Positions 1 to 8,172 of a stretch of DNA of 64,000 bases are shown piece after piece (the stretch's first letter is position 1; every line of letters begins with the position of its first letter). A program made the translations under genes and the position numbers. The DNA lies in contig NZ_JBOIUB010000007.1 of NCBI RefSeq assembly GCF_050749885.1, forward strand, positions 1 to 64,000, read 5' to 3'. The notes below the pieces were generated by a model. It searched no databases and was not told where the DNA came from. It saw only the letters and a list, made by a program, of their open reading frames with translations. This stretch comes from Zooshikella sp050749885 (GTDB taxonomy: Bacteria > Pseudomonadota > Gammaproteobacteria > Pseudomonadales > Zooshikellaceae).

Positions 1-68
1 GTGAAACTGCTCAGCGCCGATGGTAGTGTGGCGTTTCGCCATGTGAGAGTAGGACATCGTCAAGCGCT
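1..68 (+). rRNA. rrf: 5S ribosomal RNA, 3' end (partial)
   Basis: The first bases match the 3' half of a gammaproteobacterial 5S rRNA, including the GCGCCGATGGTAGTGTGG stretch and the ATGTGAGAGTAGG segment near the end. The 5' part and the rest of the rRNA operon lie outside the window to the left. The exact 3' end is uncertain by a few bases. A terminator follows directly, so this 5S gene closes its operon. Confidence 0.93.
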
Positions 69-75
69 TATTGGA

Positions 76-105
76 AGCCCTGGTACTGTTGTGCCGGGGC
101 TTTTT
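76..105 (+). terminator. Rho-independent terminator of the rRNA operon
   Basis: AGCCCTGG (76-83) pairs with CCGGGGCT (94-101), with one G:U pair, around a 10-nt loop. A run of five T follows at 101-105. It lies just downstream of the 5S gene, as expected for the end of an rRNA operon. Confidence 0.9.
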
Positions 106-294
106 ACTTTAGGGATTTTGCTTAGTAGTAAAGGTACTAGTTTAGAAGATAAGTTTTTAATGGCTACTTTTCCTACTTTGAATTTTATCTCTATCCTTCT
201 CATCTTTGTTTGTCTTTTGTTGCCTTACAACTCCCTCCTAACTTATTCTTGTACACTTTCCTTTATATATTCCCTCTCTATTTAGACTTGTGAC

Positions 295-1278
295 ATGAAG
301 GCTCTTTTAGAAATATTAAGTGATGGCAAATTTCACTCTGGAGAAGCTTTAGGAAAAAGCTTAGGAGTGACTCGTGCTGCTGTATGGAAAAAGCTAAAAA
401 GCCTACAGTCTTTGGGGCTGCGTTTAGATTCTGTACCAGGTAAAGGATATAGGGTACAGAAAGGCGTTGAGTTACTTGAAAAACAAAAAATTACTAAAGA
501 GTTAAGATCAGGTTTTGCTGATAGTTTAGAAATGGATTTTTTTGTCACGATACCTTCATCAAATGATGTCGCTATGAGTAAAGCGCGCTCTGGTATTAAA
601 AAAAATTATTTTTGTTTTACTGAACACCAAAGTCTTGGGCGTGGTCGTAGAGGTAGAACTTGGGTTAGTCCTCTTGGAAATAACTTGTACTTTTCTACAT
701 TATGGACGTTTTATAATGGCATTGCTGGATTGGAAGGACTTAGTTTGGCGGTGGGACTAACTGTTGTAAAAGGACTTGAGCAATTAGGTGTACAGCAGCT
801 AGCACTTAAATGGCCAAATGATGTGCTTTTAGCAGGAAAAAAAGCTGCGGGCGTCTTATTGGAGGTGATGGGGGATCCAGCAGGAGAATGCCAAGTAATT
901 ATTGGGATAGGTATAAACATTGATTTGCCTACGACAAGTGAGGCAGAAAAAGAGATTAACCAATCTATAGCTGCAGTTAGCCAGTATACCCCAAACAAAG
1001 TCACTCGAAACAAACTTGCTGCTGTATTAATAGGTAAATTAAGTGAGATGTTAACTATATTTCAGCAAGAAGGCTTTGGTTATTTTCTGAATGACTGGCA
1101 AAACTATGATGCTTTTTTCGAGCAGCCAGTAAATATTATCCATGGACAGCAAAATATACCTGGTGTAGCGAAAGGCGTTGATGTATCAGGGGGGATTAAA
1201 GTGCTTACTGCAGACGGCTTGGTGGTATATAAAGGTGGTGAAGTTTCTTTGCGTAGAAGAATAGAATCTTATGGCTAA
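295..1278 (+). CDS. birA: Bifunctional biotin-[acetyl-CoA-carboxylase] ligase / biotin operon repressor
   Basis: BirA activates biotin to biotinyl-5'-AMP and transfers it to the carboxyl carrier subunit of acetyl-CoA carboxylase. In this architecture it also represses biotin genes. The 327-residue protein has an N-terminal winged helix (about 1-60, with GVTRAAVWKKLK) and the ligase core. The adenylate-binding motif GRGRRG is at 115-120, KWPNDV at 162-167 and GIGIN at 184-188, followed by the small C-terminal domain. Length fits the family (E. coli 321). The ATG at 295 has no clear Shine-Dalgarno sequence, but the N terminus aligns with the start of the DNA-binding domain. The gene overlaps coaX by 8 bp, so the two are probably translationally coupled. 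The repressor role is inferred from the intact winged helix. Confidence 0.95.
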   Translation: MKALLEILSDGKFHSGEALGKSLGVTRAAVWKKLKSLQSLGLRLDSVPGKGYRVQKGVELLEKQKITKELRSGFADSLEMDFFVTIPSSNDVAMSKARSGIKKNYFCFTEHQSLGRGRRGRTWVSPLGNNLYFSTLWTFYNGIAGLEGLSLAVGLTVVKGLEQLGVQQLALKWPNDVLLAGKKAAGVLLEVMGDPAGECQVIIGIGINIDLPTTSEAEKEINQSIAAVSQYTPNKVTRNKLAAVLIGKLSEMLTIFQQEGFGYFLNDWQNYDAFFEQPVNIIHGQQNIPGVAKGVDVSGGIKVLTADGLVVYKGGEVSLRRRIESYG

Positions 1279-2005
1279 TATATGGCAGCTTGACGCGGGC
1301 AACTCACGCATAAAATTACGGGTACTGCAAAACAGTCAAGTTATTCACTGCGATGCTTTTGACTCAGAGGATTCATTTATCAGTTATCTGCGAGATAAAG
1401 CAGAAAGTATTGATGAAATTCAACTGGCGTGTGTTTGGAGTGAAGAGCGTAAGAAAAAATTAATTGAAATAATTGTCAATGCATGTGGCTGCGAACTGAG
1501 AGTTGCAAAGGTAAAAAAGGAATTTGCTGGGTTGAAAATTGCTTATCAGGATGAAAACTCTCTTGGAATTGATCGCTGGCTAAGTATGCTGGCTATTCAA
1601 ACTCAATTCCCAGATGAAGTTATACTATTAATTAGTCTTGGTACTGCAATAACAATTGATATTGTGAATAAAAAAGGGACTCATGAGGGAGGCTATATTA
1701 TTCCAGGTTTTCGCTTGTTACATGAATCGCTTGTTAAAAATACTGGACAAGTGCGATTCACCAGTAATGAGTTAAATGAGATGACATTAGGACGGTCAAC
1801 AACTCAAGCTGTGAATAATGGCATTCGAAGACTTGTGGTAAGCATGTTGAGGTCTTTGATAGCAGATCAAAGTTTACATGTTGATAGGGTTATTCTAGCT
1901 GGGGGGGATGCTGAGTATGTTAAAGCATTGGCAACCATTGATGCAGAAATTAAGCAAGATTTAATATTTGAAGGTCTTGCTCTGGCTTTCCATAAACAGG
2001 ACTGA
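1271..2005 (+). CDS. coaX: Type III pantothenate kinase
   Basis: CoaX phosphorylates pantothenate in the first step of coenzyme A synthesis. It belongs to the ASKHA fold family and is unrelated to CoaA. The N-terminal phosphate motif DAGNSRIK is at residues 8-15. Further conserved segments are LGIDRW around 97-102, SLGTAITID, and GGYIIPGF. The protein has 244 residues, typical of the family. It overlaps birA by 8 bp and is followed after 2 nt by a SPOR-domain gene, an arrangement known from pseudomonads. CoaX enzymes usually need a monovalent cation; nothing in the sequence contradicts this. Confidence 0.95.
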   Translation: MANIWQLDAGNSRIKLRVLQNSQVIHCDAFDSEDSFISYLRDKAESIDEIQLACVWSEERKKKLIEIIVNACGCELRVAKVKKEFAGLKIAYQDENSLGIDRWLSMLAIQTQFPDEVILLISLGTAITIDIVNKKGTHEGGYIIPGFRLLHESLVKNTGQVRFTSNELNEMTLGRSTTQAVNNGIRRLVVSMLRSLIADQSLHVDRVILAGGDAEYVKALATIDAEIKQDLIFEGLALAFHKQD

Positions 2006-2007
2006 GA

Positions 2008-2727
2008 ATGCGCTGGATTTTTTTAACCCTATTATTAGCAAATGGTTTTTTGTATGGGTATTTTTGGTATCAAGGAAATCATAGAAACCCTGTTCAAGTT
2101 GAACCAGAGATAGTGGAAGCTTTTTCTGAAGGAAAAGGGATTCAGTTACTAACAGAAGTGAATCCAACAAAGCTTGAAAAACTAGATCAAAATAATACGA
2201 CTGTTACTGTTCCTCAAAAAACACCCCATGAGCCTGAACGGTTTTGTATAGGGCTTGGACCTTTTACTGAAATTGCTCCTTTTAAAGAGGTTCAGCAGCG
2301 TTTTTTTGCATTAGGTGTTCAGCCAGATGTTGAAAAACAGCATATTGAAACAGAGCCTGATTACTGGGTTTATATTCCTTCACAACCATCAAGAAAATAC
2401 GCGTTACGAAAATTAAAAGAGCTGCAAGAGCAAAATATTGATAGTTATATAATTAATGATGGTGAGCTGAAAAATGGCATCTCACTTGGTTTATTCACTA
2501 AGAAAACATCGGCAGATAAGCTGCAAAAGAACATTGCTCAAGCTGGGTATAATGTAAAAGTTAAGCGAGTTGAGCGTTTTAAAGACGAAATTTGGCTTAT
2601 TTTTGCACCAGACCAAGCTGATCTAGTGGGTGATAAAATCTGGGTCGAGATCGCAAAAAAATATCATTACATAGAAAAAAGAAGAAATCGTTGTAAACCC
2701 ATTGCATCTTATATAAATATCCCTTAG
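2008..2727 (+). CDS. SPOR-domain membrane-anchored protein
   Basis: This 239-residue protein has an N-terminal hydrophobic segment (about 3-22), short positive flanks, a low-complexity linker and a C-terminal repeat region of SPOR type (about 75-215). Characteristic pieces are FCIGLGPF and NGISLGLFTKK. SPOR domains bind denuded peptidoglycan glycan strands and usually mark septal proteins. Here the role is likely at the cell wall, but the exact function is unknown. It is the third gene of the birA-coaX operon, 2 nt after coaX. Its 3' end overlaps the promoter of the tRNA-tufB operon. The domain call rests on pattern and on the conserved neighbourhood. Confidence 0.8.
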   Translation: MRWIFLTLLLANGFLYGYFWYQGNHRNPVQVEPEIVEAFSEGKGIQLLTEVNPTKLEKLDQNNTTVTVPQKTPHEPERFCIGLGPFTEIAPFKEVQQRFFALGVQPDVEKQHIETEPDYWVYIPSQPSRKYALRKLKELQEQNIDSYIINDGELKNGISLGLFTKKTSADKLQKNIAQAGYNVKVKRVERFKDEIWLIFAPDQADLVGDKIWVEIAKKYHYIEKRRNRCKPIASYINIP

Positions 2728-2730
2728 AAT
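2702..2730 (+). promoter_or_regulatory. Promoter of the tRNA-tufB operon
   Basis: The -35 box TTGCAT (2702-2707) and the -10 box TAGAAT (2725-2730) are separated by exactly 17 bp. A very G+C-rich stretch (GCGCCCGCG, 2732-2740) follows where the discriminator and start point would be. Such discriminators are typical of stringently controlled stable-RNA promoters. The promoter lies at the 3' end of the SPOR gene, about 20 nt before the first tRNA. Confidence 0.75.
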
Positions 2731-2751
2731 TGCGCCCGCGATTGAGGGAGA

Positions 2752-2827
<76 letters not shown>

Positions 2828-2853
2828 AGCCTAAAATCAATCGTTCCTCTTTT

Positions 2854-2937
2854 GGTGGGGTTCCCGAGTGGTCAAAGGGATCAGACTGTAAATCTGACGC
2901 GCGAGCTTCGAAGGTTCAAATCCTTCCCCCACCACCA
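2854..2937 (+). tRNA. tRNA-Tyr (anticodon GTA)
   Basis: An 84-nt class II tRNA with a long variable arm, acceptor stem GGTGGGG, anticodon loop CTGTAAA and encoded CCA. It closely resembles bacterial tRNA-Tyr. It lies 26 nt after the tRNA-Thr gene. Confidence 0.97.
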
Positions 2938-2970
2938 AATTTTTCACTATGATTGTTTAAGTGGTAATGT

Positions 2971-3045
<75 letters not shown>

Positions 3046-3058
3046 TATTTTTCAGGTT

Positions 3059-3134
<76 letters not shown>

Positions 3135-3147
3135 GTTTAAAGAGAAG

Positions 3148-3170
3148 AGGGTGGAACATAGTTCTACCCT
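3148..3170 (+). promoter_or_regulatory. Stem-loop between tRNA-Thr and tufB
   Basis: AGGGTGGAAC (3148-3157) pairs with GTTCTACCCT (3161-3170), with one G:U pair and a 3-nt loop. No real T-run follows. A processing signal separating tRNA from mRNA, or weak attenuation, are both possible. Confidence 0.5.
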
Positions 3171-3211
3171 TATTTGTGTTGTAGATCTTCGTCTGGTAGG
3201 AGATGGTCTCG

Positions 3212-4405
3212 ATGGCTAAAGCTAAGTTTGAGCGTAATAAGCCGCACGTTAACGTGGGTACTATTGGCCACGTTGACCACGGTAAAACTACATTGACAGC
3301 AGCCCTGACTCGCGTTTGTGCGGAAACTTGGGGTGGTGAAGTTAAAGCGTTTGACCAAATTGATAACGCACCTGAAGAGCGTGAGCGTGGTATCACTATC
3401 TCAACTGCACACGTTGAGTATGACTCTCCAAATCGTCACTATGCACACGTAGATTGCCCAGGGCACGCTGACTACGTTAAAAACATGATCACTGGTGCGG
3501 CGCAAATGGATGGAGCAATCCTGGTTTGTTCTGCAGCAGACGGCCCCATGCCTCAAACGCGTGAGCACATCCTGTTGTCTCGTCAGGTGGGCGTTCCTTA
3601 CATCGTCGTATTCCTAAACAAAGCAGATATGGTTGACGATGAAGAGCTATTAGAGCTGGTTGAAATGGAAGTGCGTGAACTGTTGAACGAATATGAGTTC
3701 CCAGGAGACGACACGCCAATCATTACTGGTTCTGCGTTGATGGCATTAGAAGGCAAAGACGACAACGAAATGGGTGTTTCTGCGGTTGTTAAGCTAGTAG
3801 AAACATTGGATGAGTACATCCCACAGCCAGAGCGTGCCATTGATCAGCCTTTCTTGATGCCAATCGAGGACGTATTCTCAATTTCTGGTCGTGGTACTGT
3901 GGTAACAGGCCGTGTTGAGCGTGGTATTGTTAAAGTGGGTGACGAAGTAGAAATCATTGGTCTGCGTGACACCACCAAGACCACAGTAACAGGTGTAGAA
4001 ATGTTCCGTAAGCTGCTTGACGAAGGTCGTGCAGGTGAGAACGTTGGTGCCTTGTTGCGTGGTACTAAGCGTGATGACGTTGAACGTGGTCAAGTATTGG
4101 CTATCCCGGGCTCTATTACGCCACACACTAAGTTTGAATCAGAAGTTTACGTGCTGAGTAAAGAAGAAGGTGGACGTCACACCCCATTCTTCAAAGGTTA
4201 CCGTCCTCAGTTCTACTTCCGTACTACTGATGTGACAGGTGCATGTGAGTTGCCAGAAGGTGTTGAGATGGTAATGCCAGGCGACAACGTGCAGATGAAA
4301 GTAACATTGATTGCGCCAATTGCGATGGAAGAAGGTCTACGCTTTGCGATCCGTGAAGGTGGCCGTACTGTTGGCGCTGGTGTTGTTGCTAAGATTATCG
4401 AGTAA
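3212..4405 (+). CDS. tufB: Elongation factor Tu, copy 1
   Basis: EF-Tu delivers aminoacyl-tRNA to the ribosomal A site in its GTP form. The 397-residue product has GHVDHGKT at 19-26, DCPGH and NKAD, then domains II and III. The open frame extends upstream to an ATG at 3203. The ATG at 3212 is preferred because it gives the conserved N terminus MAKAKFERNKPH and is properly spaced from TAGGAG (3197-3202). The gene follows four tRNAs. It is almost identical to the second copy at 19826-21019: beyond the first 19 codons I find only codon 153 (Glu here, Asp there) and the synonymous last codon different. Confidence 0.98.
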   Translation: MAKAKFERNKPHVNVGTIGHVDHGKTTLTAALTRVCAETWGGEVKAFDQIDNAPEERERGITISTAHVEYDSPNRHYAHVDCPGHADYVKNMITGAAQMDGAILVCSAADGPMPQTREHILLSRQVGVPYIVVFLNKADMVDDEELLELVEMEVRELLNEYEFPGDDTPIITGSALMALEGKDDNEMGVSAVVKLVETLDEYIPQPERAIDQPFLMPIEDVFSISGRGTVVTGRVERGIVKVGDEVEIIGLRDTTKTTVTGVEMFRKLLDEGRAGENVGALLRGTKRDDVERGQVLAIPGSITPHTKFESEVYVLSKEEGGRHTPFFKGYRPQFYFRTTDVTGACELPEGVEMVMPGDNVQMKVTLIAPIAMEEGLRFAIREGGRTVGAGVVAKIIE

Positions 4406-4410
4406 ACCGC

Positions 4411-4439
4411 TTTACAAATTAAGGTGTGAGCTGCATAAT
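4411..4439 (+). promoter_or_regulatory. Promoter for tRNA-Trp-secE-nusG
   Basis: A -35 box TTTACA (4411-4416) and a -10 box CATAAT (4434-4439) are separated by 17 bp, followed by the G+C-rich GTGCGGC. It lies in the 57-nt gap between tufB and the tRNA-Trp gene. Read-through from tufB may add to expression, since I see no terminator between them. Confidence 0.65.
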
Positions 4440-4462
4440 GTGCGGCTCTGCACTACAGATAC

Positions 4463-4538
4463 AGGCCAGTAGTTCAATTGGTAGAGCACCGGTCTCCAAA
4501 ACCGGGGGTTGGGGGTTCGACTCCCTCCTGGCCTGCCA
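4463..4538 (+). tRNA. tRNA-Trp (anticodon CCA)
   Basis: A 76-nt cloverleaf with acceptor stem AGGCCAG paired to CTGGCCT, anticodon loop CTCCAAA, TΨC loop GGTTCGACTCC and encoded CCA. It lies between tufB and secE, a conserved gammaproteobacterial position. Confidence 0.97.
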
Positions 4539-4577
4539 TTTAAAGTTTCCCGCAAGCTTGATGAGGCGCTTACTTCT

Positions 4578-4976
4578 ATGAGTTCCAAAGCTGAAAGCGA
4601 TAACAGCAATCAGTCAGGTTCTACTAAGACCTTGGATGGTCTGAAGTGGTGTCTGGTTGTTATTGTTGTCGGAGTTGGCGTCTACGGCAATCACTACTTT
4701 GCAAAGTACTATGAACAATTCTTGTTGTATAGGGTTTTAGGCCTATTGGTGCTGGCTCTATTTGCAGGTTTTGTTGCATTCAGTACGGAAAAAGGCAGCC
4801 GCTTCTGGACGTTATTGAAAGATGCAAAGGCTGAAATAAGAAAAGTAGTTTGGCCAACTCGTCAGGAAACCACACAAACGACACTTATCGTAGTTGCTGC
4901 TGTTTTATTAGTAGGGCTATTTTTGTGGGGACTTGACTCCTTGCTAAGCTGGATAGTAAATAGTTTGATTGGGTAA
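4578..4976 (+). CDS. secE: Protein translocase subunit SecE
   Basis: SecE is the essential clamp subunit of the SecYEG inner-membrane channel. With the ATG at 4578 the protein has 132 residues and three hydrophobic segments (about 23-40, 48-66 and 100-125), as in E. coli (127). The conserved amphipathic stretch KAEIRKVVWPTRQET precedes the last membrane helix. The frame is open from 4509 inside the tRNA-Trp gene, but that extension would be translated tRNA and is rejected. nusG follows after 6 nt, the usual secE-nusG pair. Confidence 0.95.
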   Translation: MSSKAESDNSNQSGSTKTLDGLKWCLVVIVVGVGVYGNHYFAKYYEQFLLYRVLGLLVLALFAGFVAFSTEKGSRFWTLLKDAKAEIRKVVWPTRQETTQTTLIVVAAVLLVGLFLWGLDSLLSWIVNSLIG

Positions 4977-4982
4977 CATAAC

Positions 4983-5516
4983 ATGGCGAAGCGTTGGTAT
5001 GTGGTTCATGCCTATTCCGGCTTTGAAAAGCAGGTGATGCGGTCTATCAAAGAGCGTATTGAGCTGCATGAAATGCAAGATCAGTTTGGTGAGGTTTTAG
5101 TACCGACTGAAGAAGTCGTTGAAATTCGTGGTGGGCAAAAACGAAAAAGTGAACGTAAATTTTTTCCTGGCTACGTATTAGTAGAAATGGAAATGAATGA
5201 CGACACTTGGCACCTTATTAAGGATACACCACGGGTGATGGGTTTTATCGGCGGAACTGCAGATAAGCCTGCACCAATCACTAAACGAGAAGCTGACGCT
5301 ATCCTTCGCCGAGTACAAGATGGTTCTGATAAGCCCAAACCAAAAACCTTATTTGAACCAGGTGAAGTCGTCCGTGTTATTGATGGTCCATTTAGTGACT
5401 TTAATGGTGTGGTTGAAGAAGTTAACTACGAGAAAAACCGTTTACAAGTTGCTGTATTAATTTTTGGTCGTTCTACACCGGTTGAATTAGAATTCACCCA
5501 AGTAGAAAAAGGTTAG
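4983..5516 (+). CDS. nusG: Transcription termination/antitermination factor NusG
   Basis: NusG binds the RNA polymerase clamp, suppresses pausing, and links polymerase to Rho or to ribosomal protein S10. The 177-residue protein has the NGN domain (about 3-115, starting KRWYVVHAYSGFE) and a C-terminal KOW domain (FEPGEVVRVIDGPFSDFNG, about 123-141 onward). Length is close to E. coli (181). It lies 6 nt behind secE. Confidence 0.98.
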   Translation: MAKRWYVVHAYSGFEKQVMRSIKERIELHEMQDQFGEVLVPTEEVVEIRGGQKRKSERKFFPGYVLVEMEMNDDTWHLIKDTPRVMGFIGGTADKPAPITKREADAILRRVQDGSDKPKPKTLFEPGEVVRVIDGPFSDFNGVVEEVNYEKNRLQVAVLIFGRSTPVELEFTQVEKG

Positions 5517-5533
5517 TTGAATTTTAGTAGCTT

Positions 5534-5612
5534 CCCCTCACTGCTGTTGCGGTGAGGGGTTGTTACGTCTATAAAAGCTGTTCAAACAGGGGAGCCGAAA
5601 GGCGTTTAACCC
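5534..5612 (+). promoter_or_regulatory. rplK leader: hairpin and probable L1-binding site
   Basis: CCCCTCAC (5534-5541) pairs perfectly with GTGAGGGG (5552-5559), a hairpin without a T-run between nusG and rplK. Further on, GGG (5589-5591), GCC-GAAA-GGC (5594-5603) and CCC (5610-5612) form a two-step stem just before rplK. Gammaproteobacterial rplK leaders carry a similar element that L1 binds to repress rplKA translation. Assigning that role here is inference from position and shape. Confidence 0.5.
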
Positions 5613-5627
5613 AACTGAGGTAGTGTA

Positions 5628-6059
5628 ATGGCTAAAAAAGTCCAAGCATATGTAAAACTGCAAATTCCTGCAGGTCAAGCAAATCCAAGTCCACCTGTTG
5701 GTCCTGCTCTGGGTCAGCAAGGTGTGAATATTATGGAGTTCTGTAAAGCGTTTAATGCTAAAACGCAAGGTATGGAACCCGGGTTGCCTACACCAGTTGT
5801 TATCACTGTTTATAGTGACCGTAGTTTTACGTTTGAAACTAAAACTCCACCTGCATCTGTACTACTGAGAAAAGCACTTAAGCTGAAAAAAGGTAGCAGT
5901 CGTCCTAATACTGAAAAAGTAGGCACTGTGACTCGTGAGCAATTGGAAGATATTGCTAAGCAGAAAGAGCCTGACTTAACAGCAGCTGATTTAGATGCTG
6001 CTGTACGTACCATAGCTGGAAGTGCTCGTAGTATGGGCTTGAATGTGGAGGGTGTGTAA
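5628..6059 (+). CDS. rplK: 50S ribosomal protein L11
   Basis: L11 binds the GTPase-associated centre of 23S rRNA and is needed for RelA activation. The 143-residue product begins MAKKVQAYVKLQIPAGQA and contains the proline-rich PSPPVGPALGQQGVN, typical of the N-terminal domain. A C-terminal RNA-binding domain follows. The stop codon is directly followed by the rplA start with no gap. Length matches E. coli (142). Confidence 0.98.
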   Translation: MAKKVQAYVKLQIPAGQANPSPPVGPALGQQGVNIMEFCKAFNAKTQGMEPGLPTPVVITVYSDRSFTFETKTPPASVLLRKALKLKKGSSRPNTEKVGTVTREQLEDIAKQKEPDLTAADLDAAVRTIAGSARSMGLNVEGV

Positions 6060-6755
6060 ATGGCTAAAATGACTAAGCGACTGAAGATGATCGCAGAAAA
6101 GGTTGAAGCCAATAAAGCATATCCTATTGAAGATGCTGCAAAATTACTGGCTGAAATTTCTACAGTTAAGTTTTGTGAATCTTTTGACGTGGCAGTTAAC
6201 TTAGGTGTTGACCCACGTAAATCAGATCAGGTTGTTCGTGGCTCCACTGTACTTCCTAATGGAACTGGTAAAGACGTTCGTGTAGCGGTATTTACTCAAG
6301 GGGCAAATGCAGATGCTGCGAAAGAAGCTGGTGCTGATCTTGTTGGCATGGAAGATCTGGCTGAAGAAGTAAAAGCTGGAAATCTTAATTTCGACGTTGT
6401 TATTGCTTCTCCTGATGCAATGCGCGTTGTAGGCCAATTAGGTCAGATTCTTGGGCCTCGTGGTTTGATGCCCAACCCAAAAGTTGGCACTGTAACTCCT
6501 AATGTTGCAGAAGCTGTAAAAAATGCTAAGGCTGGTCAGGTGCGTTACCGTACTGACAAAAACGGCATCATTCATTGTGGTGTTGGTAAAGTTGGTTTTG
6601 CACCAGAAGCTGTTAAGCAGAACATTGAAGCACTGTTGGTAGACCTTAAAAAGGCTAAGCCTTCATCTTCAAAAGGTGTTTATATGCGCAAGGTTACCCT
6701 GTCTACCACTATGGGGCCAGGTATAGCTATTGATATGGCATCACTAAACATCTAA
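6060..6755 (+). CDS. rplA: 50S ribosomal protein L1
   Basis: L1 forms the mobile stalk that helps move deacylated tRNA out of the E site. It also represses its own operon by binding the rplK leader. The protein has 231 residues (E. coli 234). Recognisable segments are KAYPIEDAAKLL, VDPRKSDQ, and GQLGQILGPRGLMPNPKVGTV in the interdomain region. Its ATG directly abuts the rplK stop codon, which suggests translational coupling. Confidence 0.98.
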   Translation: MAKMTKRLKMIAEKVEANKAYPIEDAAKLLAEISTVKFCESFDVAVNLGVDPRKSDQVVRGSTVLPNGTGKDVRVAVFTQGANADAAKEAGADLVGMEDLAEEVKAGNLNFDVVIASPDAMRVVGQLGQILGPRGLMPNPKVGTVTPNVAEAVKNAKAGQVRYRTDKNGIIHCGVGKVGFAPEAVKQNIEALLVDLKKAKPSSSKGVYMRKVTLSTTMGPGIAIDMASLNI

Positions 6756-6966
6756 TACCCAACTTTGGGGCTCTTGCCAGCTCTTTTCAGTGAGGCAGGG
6801 GCTGTCAAAGACCGTAGGGGTCAGCATTTTGCTGACTTAATCTTCCTACGTAGATGGTGTTGTTTCTAGACCTCTTATCTAGAGCCCTTCACCGTATATT
6901 TCATGAGATACTTCTGTATCTCGGTGGTTTTAAACCACATTACGGTTATACCCAGGAGTAAAGCCG
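6756..6966 (+). promoter_or_regulatory. L10-type leader of rplJL
   Basis: The 211 nt between rplA and rplJ hold several short complementary segments, including GTCAGC-ATTTT-GCTGAC (6820-6836) and an ATGAGATACTTCTGTATCTC hairpin near 6902-6921. The conserved-looking ACCGTAGGGGTCAGC block matches the family of L10 leaders, where the L10-L12 complex binds to repress rplJL. No protein gene is seen here. The family assignment is from pattern and position. Confidence 0.65.
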
Positions 6967-7497
6967 ATGGCATTAAGACTCGAAGACAAGAAAGCGATTG
7001 TCGCTGAGGTCAACGAGGCTGCCGGAAGCGCTTTATCCGCTGTGATTGCTGACTATCGTGGTCTTACGGTTAGTCAGTTAACTGCGCTGCGCAAGCAGGC
7101 TCGTGAAGGTAAGGTTTATCTTCGCGTTGTTCGTAACACGCTTGTTCGTCGTGCAGTTGTTGGTACTGATTTTGAGTGTCTGACAGAGGCTCTGACAGGA
7201 CCAACTATTTTAGCATTCTCTAAAGAAGATCCAGGTGCAGCAGCACGTTTGATCAAAGATTTTGCTAAAGAAAACAAACAGTTGGAAGTAAAAGCGCTGT
7301 CCATTGGTGGCAAGCTACTAGGTGCAGATCAAATTGATGTGTTGGCGAAGATGCCAACCCGCGAAGAAGCATTGGCTATGCTTGCTCGCGTAACAATTGC
7401 ACCTGTGACCAAGCTGGCACGTGCTTTAAACGATATCCCAACACGCGTTACTCGCGTTATTGCAGCTGTTCGCGATCAGAAGCAAGAAGCTGCTTAA
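6967..7497 (+). CDS. rplJ: 50S ribosomal protein L10
   Basis: L10 anchors the L7/L12 dimers to the ribosome at the base of the stalk and, with L12, represses its own mRNA. The 176-residue protein has the rRNA-binding N-terminal domain (DKKAIVAEVNE, ADYRGLTVSQLTALR) and a C-terminal helix (about 136-165) that binds L12. A strong AGGAG lies 8 nt before the ATG. E. coli L10 has 165 residues. rplL follows after 63 nt. Confidence 0.98.
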   Translation: MALRLEDKKAIVAEVNEAAGSALSAVIADYRGLTVSQLTALRKQAREGKVYLRVVRNTLVRRAVVGTDFECLTEALTGPTILAFSKEDPGAAARLIKDFAKENKQLEVKALSIGGKLLGADQIDVLAKMPTREEALAMLARVTIAPVTKLARALNDIPTRVTRVIAAVRDQKQEAA

Positions 7498-7560
7498 TTT
7501 ATTGTTGGTTTATCGCTTACGTAGTAAAAGTTTTTACACAGTTTACAGGAGATAAGAGTC

Positions 7561-7935
7561 ATGGCTCTGTCTAAAGACGATATTTTGAATGCAATTGCTG
7601 AAATGAGCGTAATGGAAGTTGTTGAGCTTGTTGAAGCAATGGAAGAAAAATTTGGTGTTTCTGCTGCTGCTGCACCTGTAGCTATTGCTGCTGGCCCAGC
7701 TGCTGCTGAAGCTGCAGAAGAGAAGACTGAATTTGACGTGATTCTGGCTGGTGCTGGTGATAAGAAAGTTAACGTAATCAAAGTAGTACGTGGCTTAACT
7801 GGTCTTGGCCTGAAAGAAGCTAAAGCACTAGTTGACGGTGCTCCTTCTCCATTGAAAGAAGGTGTATCTAAAGAAGAAGCTGAAGCAGCTAAGAAAGAGC
7901 TGGAAGAAGCTGGTGCCACTGTGGAAGTTAAGTAA
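7561..7935 (+). CDS. rplL: 50S ribosomal protein L7/L12
   Basis: L7/L12 forms the flexible stalk that recruits and stimulates translational GTPases. The 124-residue acidic protein has an N-terminal dimerisation region (1-35), an alanine-rich hinge (about 37-56) and the C-terminal factor-binding domain (EFDVILAGAGDKKVNVIKVVR, GLGLKEAKALVDGAP). Length equals the family norm. A partial terminator between rplL and rpoB probably sets the ratio of L12 to polymerase subunits. Confidence 0.98.
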   Translation: MALSKDDILNAIAEMSVMEVVELVEAMEEKFGVSAAAAPVAIAAGPAAAEAAEEKTEFDVILAGAGDKKVNVIKVVRGLTGLGLKEAKALVDGAPSPLKEGVSKEEAEAAKKELEEAGATVEVK

Positions 7936-7984
7936 TTCTGCAGGATTTTGCACCAAAGCAAGCCTAATATTAATTAGTGCTTAT

Positions 7985-8013
7985 GGCTGGTGCCTCCGGG
8001 CACCGGCCTTTTT
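7985..8013 (+). terminator. Terminator/attenuator between rplL and rpoB
   Basis: GGCTGGTGCC (7985-7994) pairs with GGCACCGGCC (7999-8008), with one G:U pair and a TCCG tetraloop, followed by TTTTT (8009-8013). In gammaproteobacteria this junction holds an incomplete terminator that lets only part of the polymerases into rpoBC. I see no strong promoter in the 160 nt before rpoB, which fits read-through expression. Confidence 0.88.
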
Positions 8014-8172
8014 CCGTTGTGATATGAAAATTTGATGGTCCATTTAGGGCAGGTTATATACCGCGTCGGGTATTTATTATAAGAGCAATACCTTGTTCTT
8101 GATCAACACAGTGGCGCTAATAATGCTTGTTAGGCCGCAATGATTAGCAGGTGACCAAGCTGGGGAACGCTA

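Noticed and set aside
1..285. Open frame of 94 codons at the left edge
   Set aside because: It runs through the 5S rRNA end and its terminator; the later part is AT-rich spacer with no protein-like sequence.
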